This document shows, in pieces, positions 40,449-50,200 of a stretch of DNA of 64,000 nucleotides. Where the stretch lies: assembly GCF_002305875.1 (NCBI RefSeq), contig NZ_CP022098.1:9982001-10046000 (forward strand), given 5' to 3'. The stretch's first letter is position 1. Each line of letters begins with the position of its first letter. Made by a program: the position numbers and the translations under genes. The notes beneath the pieces were generated by a model, which had not been told where the DNA came from, made no database searches, and saw nothing but the letters and a program-made list of their open reading frames with translations. Source of the stretch: Cystobacter fuscus. Its GTDB lineage: Bacteria > Myxococcota > Myxococcia > Myxococcales > Myxococcaceae.

Positions 40449-42704
40449 CTACCGGCCGTTCTTGCGGACGGACAGCTCCACGATGAAGTCGGGCCCGCCC
40501 TGTGCGCGGCCCTCGGCCCACTCCAGCACCCCGGGCCGATCGTCCCCGGCCCACAGGCCCAGCAGCTCGTACGTCATCCACTGGGCGAGCGAGCGCGCCA
40601 CCCGCTGCGCGCCCTCGCGCGACACCGTCGACAACGAGCCCTGCGCGTCCATCAGCCCGCGCACCAGCCTCGCCGGAATCATCCAGCACTCGGCGCGCAG
40701 CGCGGGCGGCACCAGGAACAGACAGACGGAGGACTCGCTCCGGCCCAGCACCGCGTCCACCTGCTCGCGCGCCAGCCGCAGGTTCGGCGCCCACTGGCCC
40801 TCGCCCCGCTGCTCCAGCTTGCGCGCCTGCACGAGCACCGCGCGCTTCGTCGTGAGGAAGCCCTCCACCTCCACCGTCAGCACGAAGCCCAGCTCCACTC
40901 CCGCGGGCCTCGTCCCCTCCACGACCTCCGTCCCCTGCCCCGCGTCCTCCCGGCGCCGGTACTGGAAGCCCAGCTCCAGGGGCACGGGCTGTCCCTGCGC
41001 GAGGAGGATCGACAGGTCCGAGCGGATGCTGTCCACCTCGTTCTTCAAGTCCTCCAGCAGCCGGGAGACCAGGACGGACTCGTCCTCCCGGAAGTGCTCC
41101 GGATAGCGCGCGGAGAAGTCCCGCTCCACGCGGCCGAAGGCGCCCAGGAGCAGCTCCTCCAGGTCCCGATCCCGCAGCCACGTCCGGCCGCCCCCGAGCG
41201 TCAGGGCTCCGGCGGAGCGCAGATGCCGCAAGGCGCCCGTCAGGGTCGCGGGCGTCTCCGGCTCGGAGGACTCGGGCCCCGCCGCGAGCCACGCGTTGAT
41301 GGCCCGCACGCGGAAGCGCACCCGCGTGGAGGGATGATCTCCCAGCCGGCGCAGGAGCCTGCGATCCGTGGACGTCTTCACCAGCGACAGCGTCACCAGC
41401 TCGGCCTCGGAGGCGGCCGCGTCCGGCGCGCACCAAAGGACGAACTCCATGGCCGCCTTGCGCAGCACGGGCTTCTTCGCATAACGGCGCGTCACCTCCT
41501 GCCGCCACGCCGCCAGCTCGTCCGCGCCGGGCCGGTGCTCCGACTCCATGCGGGGCCACAGCTCCGCGCACTCCTCGGCGAGCCACTCCAGGGCGTCCGC
41601 CACCGGCAGGCTCCGCACCCGCTCGCGTGCCCGGTTGCGGCACTCGAAGGCATCCTCCGCGCCCTGGCGCAGCGCCACCCGGAACAGCCGCTCCTCCACC
41701 CACAACAACACGAGCGCCAGCCCTGGCTCGGCCTTGGGCACCAGCCGCTCCCAGCAGGTGTCCACCACCCGCCGATGCCTCGCGAACTCCCGATCCTCGT
41801 GGAGGCTGGCCACCACCGCGTTCAGGGACGCGCGCAGGCCCTCCACCGGCGGCTCGAAGGAGACCAGCACCTCACTGAGGTTGTCGATGACCGCCACCGC
41901 GCCTCCCTCCTCCAGGTTCCGGGCGAGCAGCAGGCCCGCCCGCGTGCACCAGCGCGCCTCGCGCTTGCCGTGCGCGTAACACCCCAGGAAGCCGCGCAGC
42001 TCACCCGGGCCCCGCGCCGAGGCCACGAGCTGGAAGAGCTTCTCCTCGAGGATGTCGCGGCACTCGCGCCAGGGAATCTTCGCCGCCCGCTCGCGGATGA
42101 AGGCCACCAGCTTGTCACGACCCTCGCGCAGGTGCGGCAGCAGCTCCCGGAGCTGATCCAACCGGCCGATGAGCCGCTTGTCCGAGCCCAGCAGCGTCTT
42201 CAGGTCCACCGCCACCGTGTCGTTGAAGCACAGCACCCGACCGTCGAACGTGCAGCGCACGCCGCTCACCAGGCGCCGCAGCTCGTCGGGGTGGCGCTTG
42301 AGGTAGCGCGCGACCACCTTGGACAGCTCGGCGTCCATCTCGCGCGTGAGCGGCTCGACCGCCTCGCCCTGTCCACCACCGCGCAGCGCCTGGACGAGCT
42401 GATCCTGCCGGGAGAGCAACCGCTGGAGCAGCTCGCGGGGCGCCTCCGAATAGGGCCACAGCAGCTCACCCGAGTGGACCAGCAGGAACAACAGCTCTCC
42501 GGGAGAGCGCGGGCCCACGTCCAGCCGGGCCCAGGTGGCCGCCTGCGCCCGCTCGCGCTCCTCCAGGGTGGCCCGCCGCACCCAGTCGGCGAGCTGCTCG
42601 GCCCACTGGGGACGCGATGCGAGGACCGCGTCGGCGGGAGCGCCCGAGGCCTGCTCGTAGAGCGCCTGGAGGGAATCAGGCCAGTGGGGATCGACGGAAG
42701 ACAT
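40449..42704 (-). CDS. Large hypothetical protein with possible nuclease-like C-terminal domain
   Basis: I do not recognise this 751-residue protein. Residues 1-500 are mostly charged helices without signal or membrane segment, possibly helical repeats. From about 520 the sequence becomes alpha/beta. There is an acidic helix (ESVLVSRLLEDLKNEVDSI), then ELGFQYRRRE, then two strands with GVELGFVLTVEVEG and RAVLVQARKL. After that come LREQ-like helices, a hydrophobic strand SSVCLFLVPP and a final PDFIVELSV. The spacing E ... E/D ... QxRK resembles PD-(D/E)XK-type nuclease cores with the last acid replaced by Gln, but this is only by eye. It lies 7 bp downstream of the acyltransferase gene in the long run. 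Function unknown. Confidence 0.6.
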   Translation of the reverse strand: MSSVDPHWPDSLQALYEQASGAPADAVLASRPQWAEQLADWVRRATLEERERAQAATWARLDVGPRSPGELLFLLVHSGELLWPYSEAPRELLQRLLSRQDQLVQALRGGGQGEAVEPLTREMDAELSKVVARYLKRHPDELRRLVSGVRCTFDGRVLCFNDTVAVDLKTLLGSDKRLIGRLDQLRELLPHLREGRDKLVAFIRERAAKIPWRECRDILEEKLFQLVASARGPGELRGFLGCYAHGKREARWCTRAGLLLARNLEEGGAVAVIDNLSEVLVSFEPPVEGLRASLNAVVASLHEDREFARHRRVVDTCWERLVPKAEPGLALVLLWVEERLFRVALRQGAEDAFECRNRARERVRSLPVADALEWLAEECAELWPRMESEHRPGADELAAWRQEVTRRYAKKPVLRKAAMEFVLWCAPDAAASEAELVTLSLVKTSTDRRLLRRLGDHPSTRVRFRVRAINAWLAAGPESSEPETPATLTGALRHLRSAGALTLGGGRTWLRDRDLEELLLGAFGRVERDFSARYPEHFREDESVLVSRLLEDLKNEVDSIRSDLSILLAQGQPVPLELGFQYRRREDAGQGTEVVEGTRPAGVELGFVLTVEVEGFLTTKRAVLVQARKLEQRGEGQWAPNLRLAREQVDAVLGRSESSVCLFLVPPALRAECWMIPARLVRGLMDAQGSLSTVSREGAQRVARSLAQWMTYELLGLWAGDDRPGVLEWAEGRAQGGPDFIVELSVRKNGR

Positions 42705-42711
42705 GTGCCGC

Positions 42712-44064
42712 TTACCGCCCTGGTATCACATCCGGCGTCGCGGCAGCAGACGCCAACCTCGGGTGGTACTCCCCCGCCAGCCGCTCCACCTGCTCCGCCA
42801 GTCCTCCTCCCTCGGCGAGCAGGCGGGCCTTGAGCCGCGCCCGGTTGCCCAGGGTGAAGAACACGGACACGTCATGCCGCACGACGCCCCAGCGCTCGGA
42901 GAAGTACAGCGTGAGGAGCGCGAGCGGAGGAACACCCAGCAGCACCGCCACTCCCACCGGCGCCCCGAGCCACAGCCACGCCCCCACCGTGAGCGCCGCC
43001 CACCACACCGCCGACGTCACCGCCGCCGCGAGGAACTTCACCGTCGCCTGCACGTCCAGCTCCGCGTTGCGGCTCGCCCAGCGCGGAAACAGGTAGGGCA
43101 CGTAGAACAGACACAGCCCCACGAGCGACAGGGGCAGGCCCACCACGAGCAACAACAGGTTCTTCAGCGCGAAGCGCGCCACGGGCCCGGGCTGGTACTC
43201 CAGCGAGAGATCCGCGGGGTCCGCGCGCACCAGGGACAGGTGGCGCTGGAAGGTCATCATCTGGCCGCGCACCCGCTCGAAGCGCTCGGGCTCTTCCGCG
43301 CGGAACAGCTCGAGTCCCCGCGCCCAGTAGCGCAGCCGCTCCGGATCCTTCGCCTGCTTCTGGCGCAGGGCGTAGAGGTCCTCGGCGAGTTGGATGAGCG
43401 GCAGGTCCTCCCACTTGTCCAGGTTGAGGGTGACGGCGCGCAGTGCTCCGGCGATGCGCTCGGTGAGCGCGCGCACCGAGGCGGCCTCGTCCGCGCCGTC
43501 CGCGGGCAGGAAGTCGCGCACGTCGATGGGGGTGCCCACCTCGATGAGCACCTCGCTGCGGAACAGGTGCTTGTCCGCGTACGTGAGGCCCACCGGGACG
43601 ATGCGCACGGCGGCCCCCTGCTTCGCCGCCCCGAGCGCGATGCGCGCCGCGCCCGTCTTCAGCTCCGCGAGCCCGGGCTCCGAGTGGCTCTTGCCCTCGG
43701 GAAAGAGGGTGATGGCCCGGCCCGCCACGAGCGCTCCGCGCGCCGCGTCCAGCGTGCCCTCGTTGCGGCCCATCTGCGTGGGGTCGTCCTGCTTGCGGTA
43801 CACGGGCAGCGCCCCGAGCCCCCGCAGCAACGCGCCGATCACCGGAATGCGGAAGAGCGGCTCCTTGGCGAGGAACGTCACCTGCCGGCGCGTGAGGATG
43901 AAGACGAGCGCGGGATCGATGAGCCCGTTGGGGTGATTGCCCACGAAGATGACGGGCCCCTCGGTCTCTGCCTGGGGGGCATGCACCTTCACCCGGTAGA
44001 AGAGCCGCAGCAACAGCGCCACCACCGTCCGTACGAAGCTGTAGAACACGCGCGCAGTGTACAC
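42712..44064 (-). CDS. 1-acylglycerol-3-phosphate O-acyltransferase-like (PlsC family)
   Basis: The 450-residue membrane protein begins with a PlsC acyltransferase domain. The catalytic block is GNHPNGLIDPALV (about 42-54), with the His/Asp pair at H44 and D50. The second block is ITLFPEGKSHSEPGL (about 118-132), and the third PVGLTY. After the roughly 220-residue catalytic domain comes a coiled segment, then three to four C-terminal helices (about 295-380). This longer form is found in GPAT-like proteins of proteobacteria. GTG start at 44064. Its place directly after tamA suggests a role in envelope lipid supply, but no substrate can be named. Confidence 0.85.
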   Translation of the reverse strand: MYTARVFYSFVRTVVALLLRLFYRVKVHAPQAETEGPVIFVGNHPNGLIDPALVFILTRRQVTFLAKEPLFRIPVIGALLRGLGALPVYRKQDDPTQMGRNEGTLDAARGALVAGRAITLFPEGKSHSEPGLAELKTGAARIALGAAKQGAAVRIVPVGLTYADKHLFRSEVLIEVGTPIDVRDFLPADGADEAASVRALTERIAGALRAVTLNLDKWEDLPLIQLAEDLYALRQKQAKDPERLRYWARGLELFRAEEPERFERVRGQMMTFQRHLSLVRADPADLSLEYQPGPVARFALKNLLLLVVGLPLSLVGLCLFYVPYLFPRWASRNAELDVQATVKFLAAAVTSAVWWAALTVGAWLWLGAPVGVAVLLGVPPLALLTLYFSERWGVVRHDVSVFFTLGNRARLKARLLAEGGGLAEQVERLAGEYHPRLASAAATPDVIPGR

Positions 44065-44124
44065 CGGGCGGCGCGGGGCCCAATCGTCCCCTCCCCCAGG
44101 GGCCCCGGCCCGGAACCGGAGGGC

Positions 44125-47100
44125 TCAGAACGCGCCGATGCTGAAGTGGATCTGCCCCCAGGGCTCGTTGAGCACCTCGTCCGGGTCCAGGTTGATGCCC
44201 ACGTCGAAGGCGAGTGGGCCCACGGGCGTCACGTAGCGGAAGCCGGCGCCCACCGTGTAGCGCAGCGTGGAGAACCGGTAGGCCGTCCAGTCCAGCCAGA
44301 GGTTGCCCGCCTCCAGGAAGAGACCCAGGTCGAACGAGGAACGCACGGGGATGCGCAGCTCCGTCTTGGCCAGGGTGAACAGCTCACCGCCCTCGCTCAC
44401 GGGCGGCTGCCCCGCGAGCAGGGTCAGCAGCTCCGCGCTACAACCCGCCGGCTGGATGAGCGAGCGGCAATCGGCCACCTGACTCCGCAACTGCGTGCGC
44501 CGGTCCTCGCCGAGGATGCCGTCCTCGCGGAAGCCACGCAGGTTGCTGGAGCCGCCCAGGAAGAAGCGCTTGGAGCCGATGACCCGGGCGTCCTTCTCCA
44601 ACGGCAGGATGATGCCCGCGCGAACCGACACCGCCAGCACCGTTCCCGAAGGCAGGGGCGCGTACACGCTCGCGTTCCCCGAGAGTTTCGCGTTGTGCAG
44701 GGGCAACGCCTCCAGCGGGGTGCCGCTGCTCGTGGTTTCGTACGATTGCAGATCCCTCATCCACTCGGCGCTGGTGGACACCAACAAGCCCTTGTGCGGA
44801 TTGGCCGGGTTGTCGCGCAGATCCACCGCCGCGGAGGCGCGCAACGAATGCAGGATGAAGAAGCCGTAGGGGAAGCGCAGCCGCTCCTGGTCCGCCCGAT
44901 TCAGCGTGGCGAGTGGGCGGGCGCCGGCCTGCAGCACGTTGCCCTCCAGCTCGTACTGGAGCGTGGCGTTCAACCAGCGTGTCACCGACCAGTCCAGGCC
45001 CGTCACCGCGGCGACCCGGGAGGACAGATAGGAGGGTCGCTGCACGCGCTCGGTGATGAGATCCAGCCGCGCGCCGACCTCCAGGGGTTGCAGGCCGTAG
45101 AGCCGCGGCAGCACCGCCGACAACACGGCACGCCCGCCGAAGTCATTCATCCACGGCGCCGGAGCCGGACACTCCTCGGGCACCTTCTCGCACGTCACCC
45201 GGAGCGCGTTCGCCTTCTCCACGCCCTGGGTGCTCCACCCCACGTAGTTGAGCTTCAACCGGGCGGACAGGTTGAGGCCGCGGCCATCCACGTTCGTGCG
45301 GGCCGCGTCCAGCACCAGGCGCGGACCTTCCGACAGGAAGTAGCCCCCGGCGATCTCTCCCTCCCAGCGCGGGCGCTCGCGCACCTCCACGACGATGTCC
45401 TTGCTCGCCTCCGGCACCTCCGGCTTGTCCAGCCGCACCGTCACCTGCCGGAAGATGTTGAGCAGCGCGAGCCGGCGCTGGCTCTCCACGAGCTTGTCCG
45501 GCACCACCACCTCGTCTTCCTTGAGGCGCACCGTGGCGCGCACCACGTCTTCCTCGGTCCGCACCAGGCCGCGCACGAGGATGCGGCCCACCGTCACCCG
45601 GGGCCCGGGCTCCATCCGGAAGAGCAGCGACACGCCCTCCGCTCCCGGCGTGGGCTCGGCCTCCACGCGGGCGAAGAGATAGCCCTGGCGGCCCAGCTCG
45701 GTGACGAGCTCCCGCCGGCCGGACTCCACCGTGTCGGGGTTGAGCGCCTCGCCGGGCGCCACGTGCACGAAGCGTTGGCCCTCGAAGCCCGGGGGACCGC
45801 CCTCCAGACGCACCGCCGCCACGCGCAGGGGCGTGCCCTCATGCACCTCGAACCACGCCTCGGCGAGGCCCCGGGTCAGGCTCTCGCGCATGCGGGTGAA
45901 GCGCACGTGGGCCTCCAGGAAGCCTCGCTCCCGGTACGCCTCCGTCATCGCCTCCGCGGCGTCCCGGTACGCCTCCTCGACGAAGACGATGGCCGGATCC
46001 AACAACCACTCGCCCGGTCCCCGGCGCGAGCCCTCCGGCCCCATCTCCGCCACGCCCCGCAGGCGCGGCGGCGTGCCCGGCTGGGGCGTGCTGGCCCGCA
46101 GACGCTCGGTGAGAATCTCGCGCAGCGCCTCGCTGGACAGGACCGTGTTGCCCCGGAAGTGCACCCGGCTCACGCGCAGCACGGGCCCCTCCTCGATGTC
46201 GAAGGCGAGCACCGCCGCCTCGCCCTGGGGATGCACCAGCTCGCGCGGCTCCACGTGCACGGAATGAAAGCCCCGGTAGAGGTAGAAGAGCTCGAGCCGC
46301 CGCGCCAGCCGCGCCACCGTCGCCGAGTCCAGGGGCTCCGCGCCCTCGTAGGCGAGCACCCGCCTGAGCAGCGCGTCCGCGAAGTGATGGTTGCCGTGGA
46401 AGTGGAGGCTGAAGCGCGGCCCGGCGGACAGGGGCACCACCACGGTCGCCGCACCCGCCGCTTCATCGAGGATCGGCCGGCCCACGCTGGCGCGCCAGTG
46501 GCCGCGCTCGCGCAGCAGGGTGCGCAGCCGCTCGAGACCCGCGTCCAACCCTCCCCGGTCCAGCACCCCGCCCACGCGCAGGCCCAGCGTGGCGAGCAGC
46601 TCGGACAGGGGCAGCCCCGGACTGCCCGTCACCGACACGGCCGCCACCTGCGTGGGCCGGCCCTCGAAGACGGTGAAGACGAGCGCCACGCCGCCAGTCT
46701 CCTGCTCACGCGTGAGCTCGATGCGGGCCTCGTTGTAGCCCTGACGCCCGTAGGCCCGGGCCATGCCCTCGAGGGCCGCCTCCAGGCGCTCCTCGTCGAG
46801 CCGCTGGCCCACGACGATGCCCCGCGCCTCGAGCACGTCCAGGAGCGCCTCGTCCGAGAGGACGACATTGCCCTCCACGGAGAGGCGCAGCAGGGGTTGA
46901 ACGGGCGTGAGCTCGAACACCACGCGCACGCCCCCGGGCACGTCCACCGAGCGCACGACGATGTCGGAGAAGCGCTCGCTCGCCCACAACCGCTCCACCG
47001 AGCGCCGCACGGCGCGGGCCGAGAGGGCCTGGCCCTTGCGGACCGCCACCAACGTCGAGAGTCCCTGGGTGTCCGCGTTACCCGGCAGGTGCAGCTCCAC

Positions 47101-47256
47101 GCTCACGACCGTGGGGGTATCCGGCTGCGCCAGCGCGCGCGGGGACAGCAGCCACAGGACGAACGTCAGCGCTACTCGGACTCCCAGCCCAGCTTGAGCT
47201 CGAGTCCAAGGTTTCCGAGGGGGCTGAGGGCGTTCTCGCTGTGCTCGTTGTCCCAC
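44125..47256 (-). CDS. tamA: TamA/BamA-family outer-membrane protein with about seven POTRA repeats
   Basis: Omp85 proteins insert barrels into the outer membrane. The 1043-residue protein has a signal peptide (hydrophobic part about 27-44, ALAQP). About seven POTRA-like repeats of 75-110 residues follow (starting near 48, 115, 190, 270, 350, 475 and 560), each ending in a VxxVxxxG strand. A 16-strand type barrel runs from about 640, with the loop-6 motif NLRGF (in FFLGGSSNLRGFRED) and a terminal Phe. TamA normally has three POTRAs and BamA five. It overlaps the end of tamB by 85 bases in another frame; the start is GTG at 47256, without a good ribosome site, so a start nearer the signal peptide is possible. 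Confidence 0.85.
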   Translation of the reverse strand: MGQRAQRERPQPPRKPWTRAQAGLGVRVALTFVLWLLSPRALAQPDTPTVVSVELHLPGNADTQGLSTLVAVRKGQALSARAVRRSVERLWASERFSDIVVRSVDVPGGVRVVFELTPVQPLLRLSVEGNVVLSDEALLDVLEARGIVVGQRLDEERLEAALEGMARAYGRQGYNEARIELTREQETGGVALVFTVFEGRPTQVAAVSVTGSPGLPLSELLATLGLRVGGVLDRGGLDAGLERLRTLLRERGHWRASVGRPILDEAAGAATVVVPLSAGPRFSLHFHGNHHFADALLRRVLAYEGAEPLDSATVARLARRLELFYLYRGFHSVHVEPRELVHPQGEAAVLAFDIEEGPVLRVSRVHFRGNTVLSSEALREILTERLRASTPQPGTPPRLRGVAEMGPEGSRRGPGEWLLDPAIVFVEEAYRDAAEAMTEAYRERGFLEAHVRFTRMRESLTRGLAEAWFEVHEGTPLRVAAVRLEGGPPGFEGQRFVHVAPGEALNPDTVESGRRELVTELGRQGYLFARVEAEPTPGAEGVSLLFRMEPGPRVTVGRILVRGLVRTEEDVVRATVRLKEDEVVVPDKLVESQRRLALLNIFRQVTVRLDKPEVPEASKDIVVEVRERPRWEGEIAGGYFLSEGPRLVLDAARTNVDGRGLNLSARLKLNYVGWSTQGVEKANALRVTCEKVPEECPAPAPWMNDFGGRAVLSAVLPRLYGLQPLEVGARLDLITERVQRPSYLSSRVAAVTGLDWSVTRWLNATLQYELEGNVLQAGARPLATLNRADQERLRFPYGFFILHSLRASAAVDLRDNPANPHKGLLVSTSAEWMRDLQSYETTSSGTPLEALPLHNAKLSGNASVYAPLPSGTVLAVSVRAGIILPLEKDARVIGSKRFFLGGSSNLRGFREDGILGEDRRTQLRSQVADCRSLIQPAGCSAELLTLLAGQPPVSEGGELFTLAKTELRIPVRSSFDLGLFLEAGNLWLDWTAYRFSTLRYTVGAGFRYVTPVGPLAFDVGINLDPDEVLNEPWGQIHFSIGAF

Positions 47257-50200
47257 TGAAGCTGCGCGGAGAGGCGGTTGTCGAAGCGGTACTCGGCACG
47301 AGCTCGGGTGCCGCGCCCGCTCACGGGCTGTGAGAGCCCAATCTTAAGCTGCTCGGTGAGGAACTTCGACTCCAACCGTGCCGTGGGCTCGGCCTGCTGG
47401 GTGACGTCGTTGTAAGTGGTGGAGATCTGCAGGGACAGATCCTTGATGACCGGGTTGCTGGGAAGGAAGCGCTTCACCTGCCGGTCCAGGCCGGACATGT
47501 TGAAGAAGGCCTCGGCGGCGAGCCCCACGCCAGCCGAGGTGGCCGTCTCCCGATCCGTGCTCATGAAGCCCAGGGTGAGCAGCGACAGCACGTCGCCCTC
47601 GGGCAGAGCCGGCTCGGAGGTGAGCAGCACCTGAGGCGCGGCGGGACGGCCGAAGGCGTGCAATTTCACCTGGTATTCGCGCACCTGGGACTGGGCGCGC
47701 AGGTCGAACACCGGATCAATGCCATACCGGTCCTGGAATTCAATCTGACCGCGGGTGATGGTGAACTGGTTGTTGCGGAAGAAGGCCTGGCTGTCCGCGT
47801 CGGTCTCCACCGTGCCGAGCACGCCCGGGCGCGCATTGGTCCCGGTGAGGTCCAGGGAGCCGAACAGCCGGGCCCGGGCCAGGTTGTTGTCCACGTACAC
47901 GTCACGCAGGTTCAACCTGACGTCCAGGGTCAGGTACTCGCGAGGACGCTCGGTGGTGGGGGAAGGCAGCACGATGCGCCGGGACAGCCGCTTGAGGATG
48001 TCCTCCAGTTCCAGGCCGCGACGGTAGCGCAAACCGAGGATGTCCAGCACGCCACCCAGCCGCAGCGCCTCCGGCGTGCCGGTGAGAGACAACTCCCCGG
48101 TGGTGGTGAAGGGCAGGTCCTCGTGGAAGCGCATGGACACCTCGGTGAGATGCACGTCCAGCAACACCTCCTTGGGCTGGAAGTCGTCCAGACGCACCTG
48201 CCCCTTGGCCTTGACCTGGCCCTCGTTGAGCGTGCCCTTCAGCTCATCGAGGAGGATCCGCTGCTCGGTGAACTGCACCAGTCCGGATACCGACCGGGCC
48301 GCCATCGGCTGGTCGCGCAGGGACAGCCGGGCGTCGGAAATGAGGGCCGAGCCCTCCAGGGATGGACGGTCCGGCCTGCCACTGGCCACGGCGCTGAACT
48401 CCACGCGCCCCGCGGTGCGCGTGAACATCGGCGCGAGCGACTCCAGCAGGCGCAGGTCCATGGCGCCCTGAAGGAAGAACTCCATCTGCTCGGGAGTGGC
48501 CCAGCCGCTGGCGGACAGCGTGGTGTCCTGACCGCGCAAGGTGAAGGAGGGGACCACCAGCCGCCCGTTCGCGTAGTCGAGAACGATGGGCCCTTCGTTC
48601 TCGGCCGAGATGTCCTCACGCGACAGGGCGAGCCGCTCCACCTTGGCCTTGAGCAGGAGCGCATCCGTGTCGCGCAACGCGCCCTGGGCCTGGACCACCG
48701 CCTTGATCGAGCCGGACACCCCCTGGGTGAAGGCATTGGCGGGCAGCAGGGGACGGATCTCCGGCAGCTCCAGCGTCACCAGGGCCTCGAAGGGATAGGG
48801 CTCCTTGAGGCGCAGGGACAGCACGCCACTCGTGTCGCGCGAGGGACGGCCCACCACCTGCAGCTCGCGGCCCTCGAGCCGGGCCTCCAGGTCCATGTTG
48901 CCGAGGTCGCGCTCGGCGAACGTCACCCGGGGTCCCCACACCCGCGCCATCGTCACCGGCACGTCCGTGTCACCCGACACCGTGCCCTCCAGCGCCAGCA
49001 TCCCCTCCACGCCCAGGCGCCGGGCCGACTCCGGGCCGACGAGCTCCGCCAGGGACAGACGCTCCCCGCCGAACCGGTAGTCCAGCCGGCCCTTGTCCGG
49101 CCCGGAGAGGAAGAAGGAGCCCTCCACCCAGGTGAGGCCCAGCGCTCCCTCCAGCGCCGTGCGCTCGAGCACCATGGCCCCGCTCCGGTCGAAGCGCAGC
49201 CGCGTCGAGCCATCCCCCATGTGGCGCCCGTAGTAGGTGGTGTTGCGGAAGTCCAGGGCGACCAGTCCCTCGAACTGCTCCAGCGGGCTGTCGATCTCCA
49301 CGCGGCCCGAGGCCTCGCCCACCAGCGGCCCCTGCAGGAGGGAGACGTTGGGGTGCATCGGGGCGATGAAGTCGATGAGATCCTCGGTGCGGCCGCGCGG
49401 CACCTCCACCTCGGTGCGCAGGTGCAGGGAACGGCCGAAGGTGAGCGCCGCGTTGCCGAAGTACTGGGTGCGCCCCTTCTGGCCGGAGAACATGGGCAGG
49501 CCCAGCACCTTGTCCTGGTACGTCACCTTGCCCTGCACCACGCCCAGGTCGAAGTTCCAGAACTCGAAGTCGCGCAGGGACAGGTCCGCGCCGATGCGCA
49601 CCTTCGTGTAGGGGCCCTCGACGGTGGTGCTCACCGAGCCACGTCCCGCCCACGCGAGCTGGGCGATGTGGCCGAAGTCCGACAGGTCCACGTCCCCCCG
49701 GACATCCACCAGCAGGCCCCGTTGGGTATCGAAGAAGAGCGTGGCGCCACCGCCGAGGCGCGAGCGGCCCGAGTCGATCTGCATGTCGGAGAAGGTGACG
49801 CGGTCGGACAGCAGCGACACCCGCGTGCGCGCGTGGCCCTGCGCGTAGGTGAGGAAGGTGCGTCCGCGATCCGCCGGCGCATCGAAGGCGCGCGAGGCGA
49901 GCATGAAGCGGCCGTGGGACAGGTCCAGGTCACCCGAGAGCTGGAGCCTGGGCAGGAGCGTGCCGGACAGTCGGGCCTTGGCCGTCGTGATGGGGAAGTC
50001 CACCCAGGAGCCCGGAACACCGGCCTTCTCCAGGATGCGGCCGAACGACGCGTCATGGACATCCAACACCAGCGAGACGGGCAGGCCCGAGCGCAGCGCG
50101 AGCGAGCCGGTGATGCGCGCGTCTCCCGCGCCGATGGGCAGCCGCAGCTCCTCGAGCGTCACCGTCTCGCCGGAGTAGATGAGCCGCGCGGTGAACGTGC

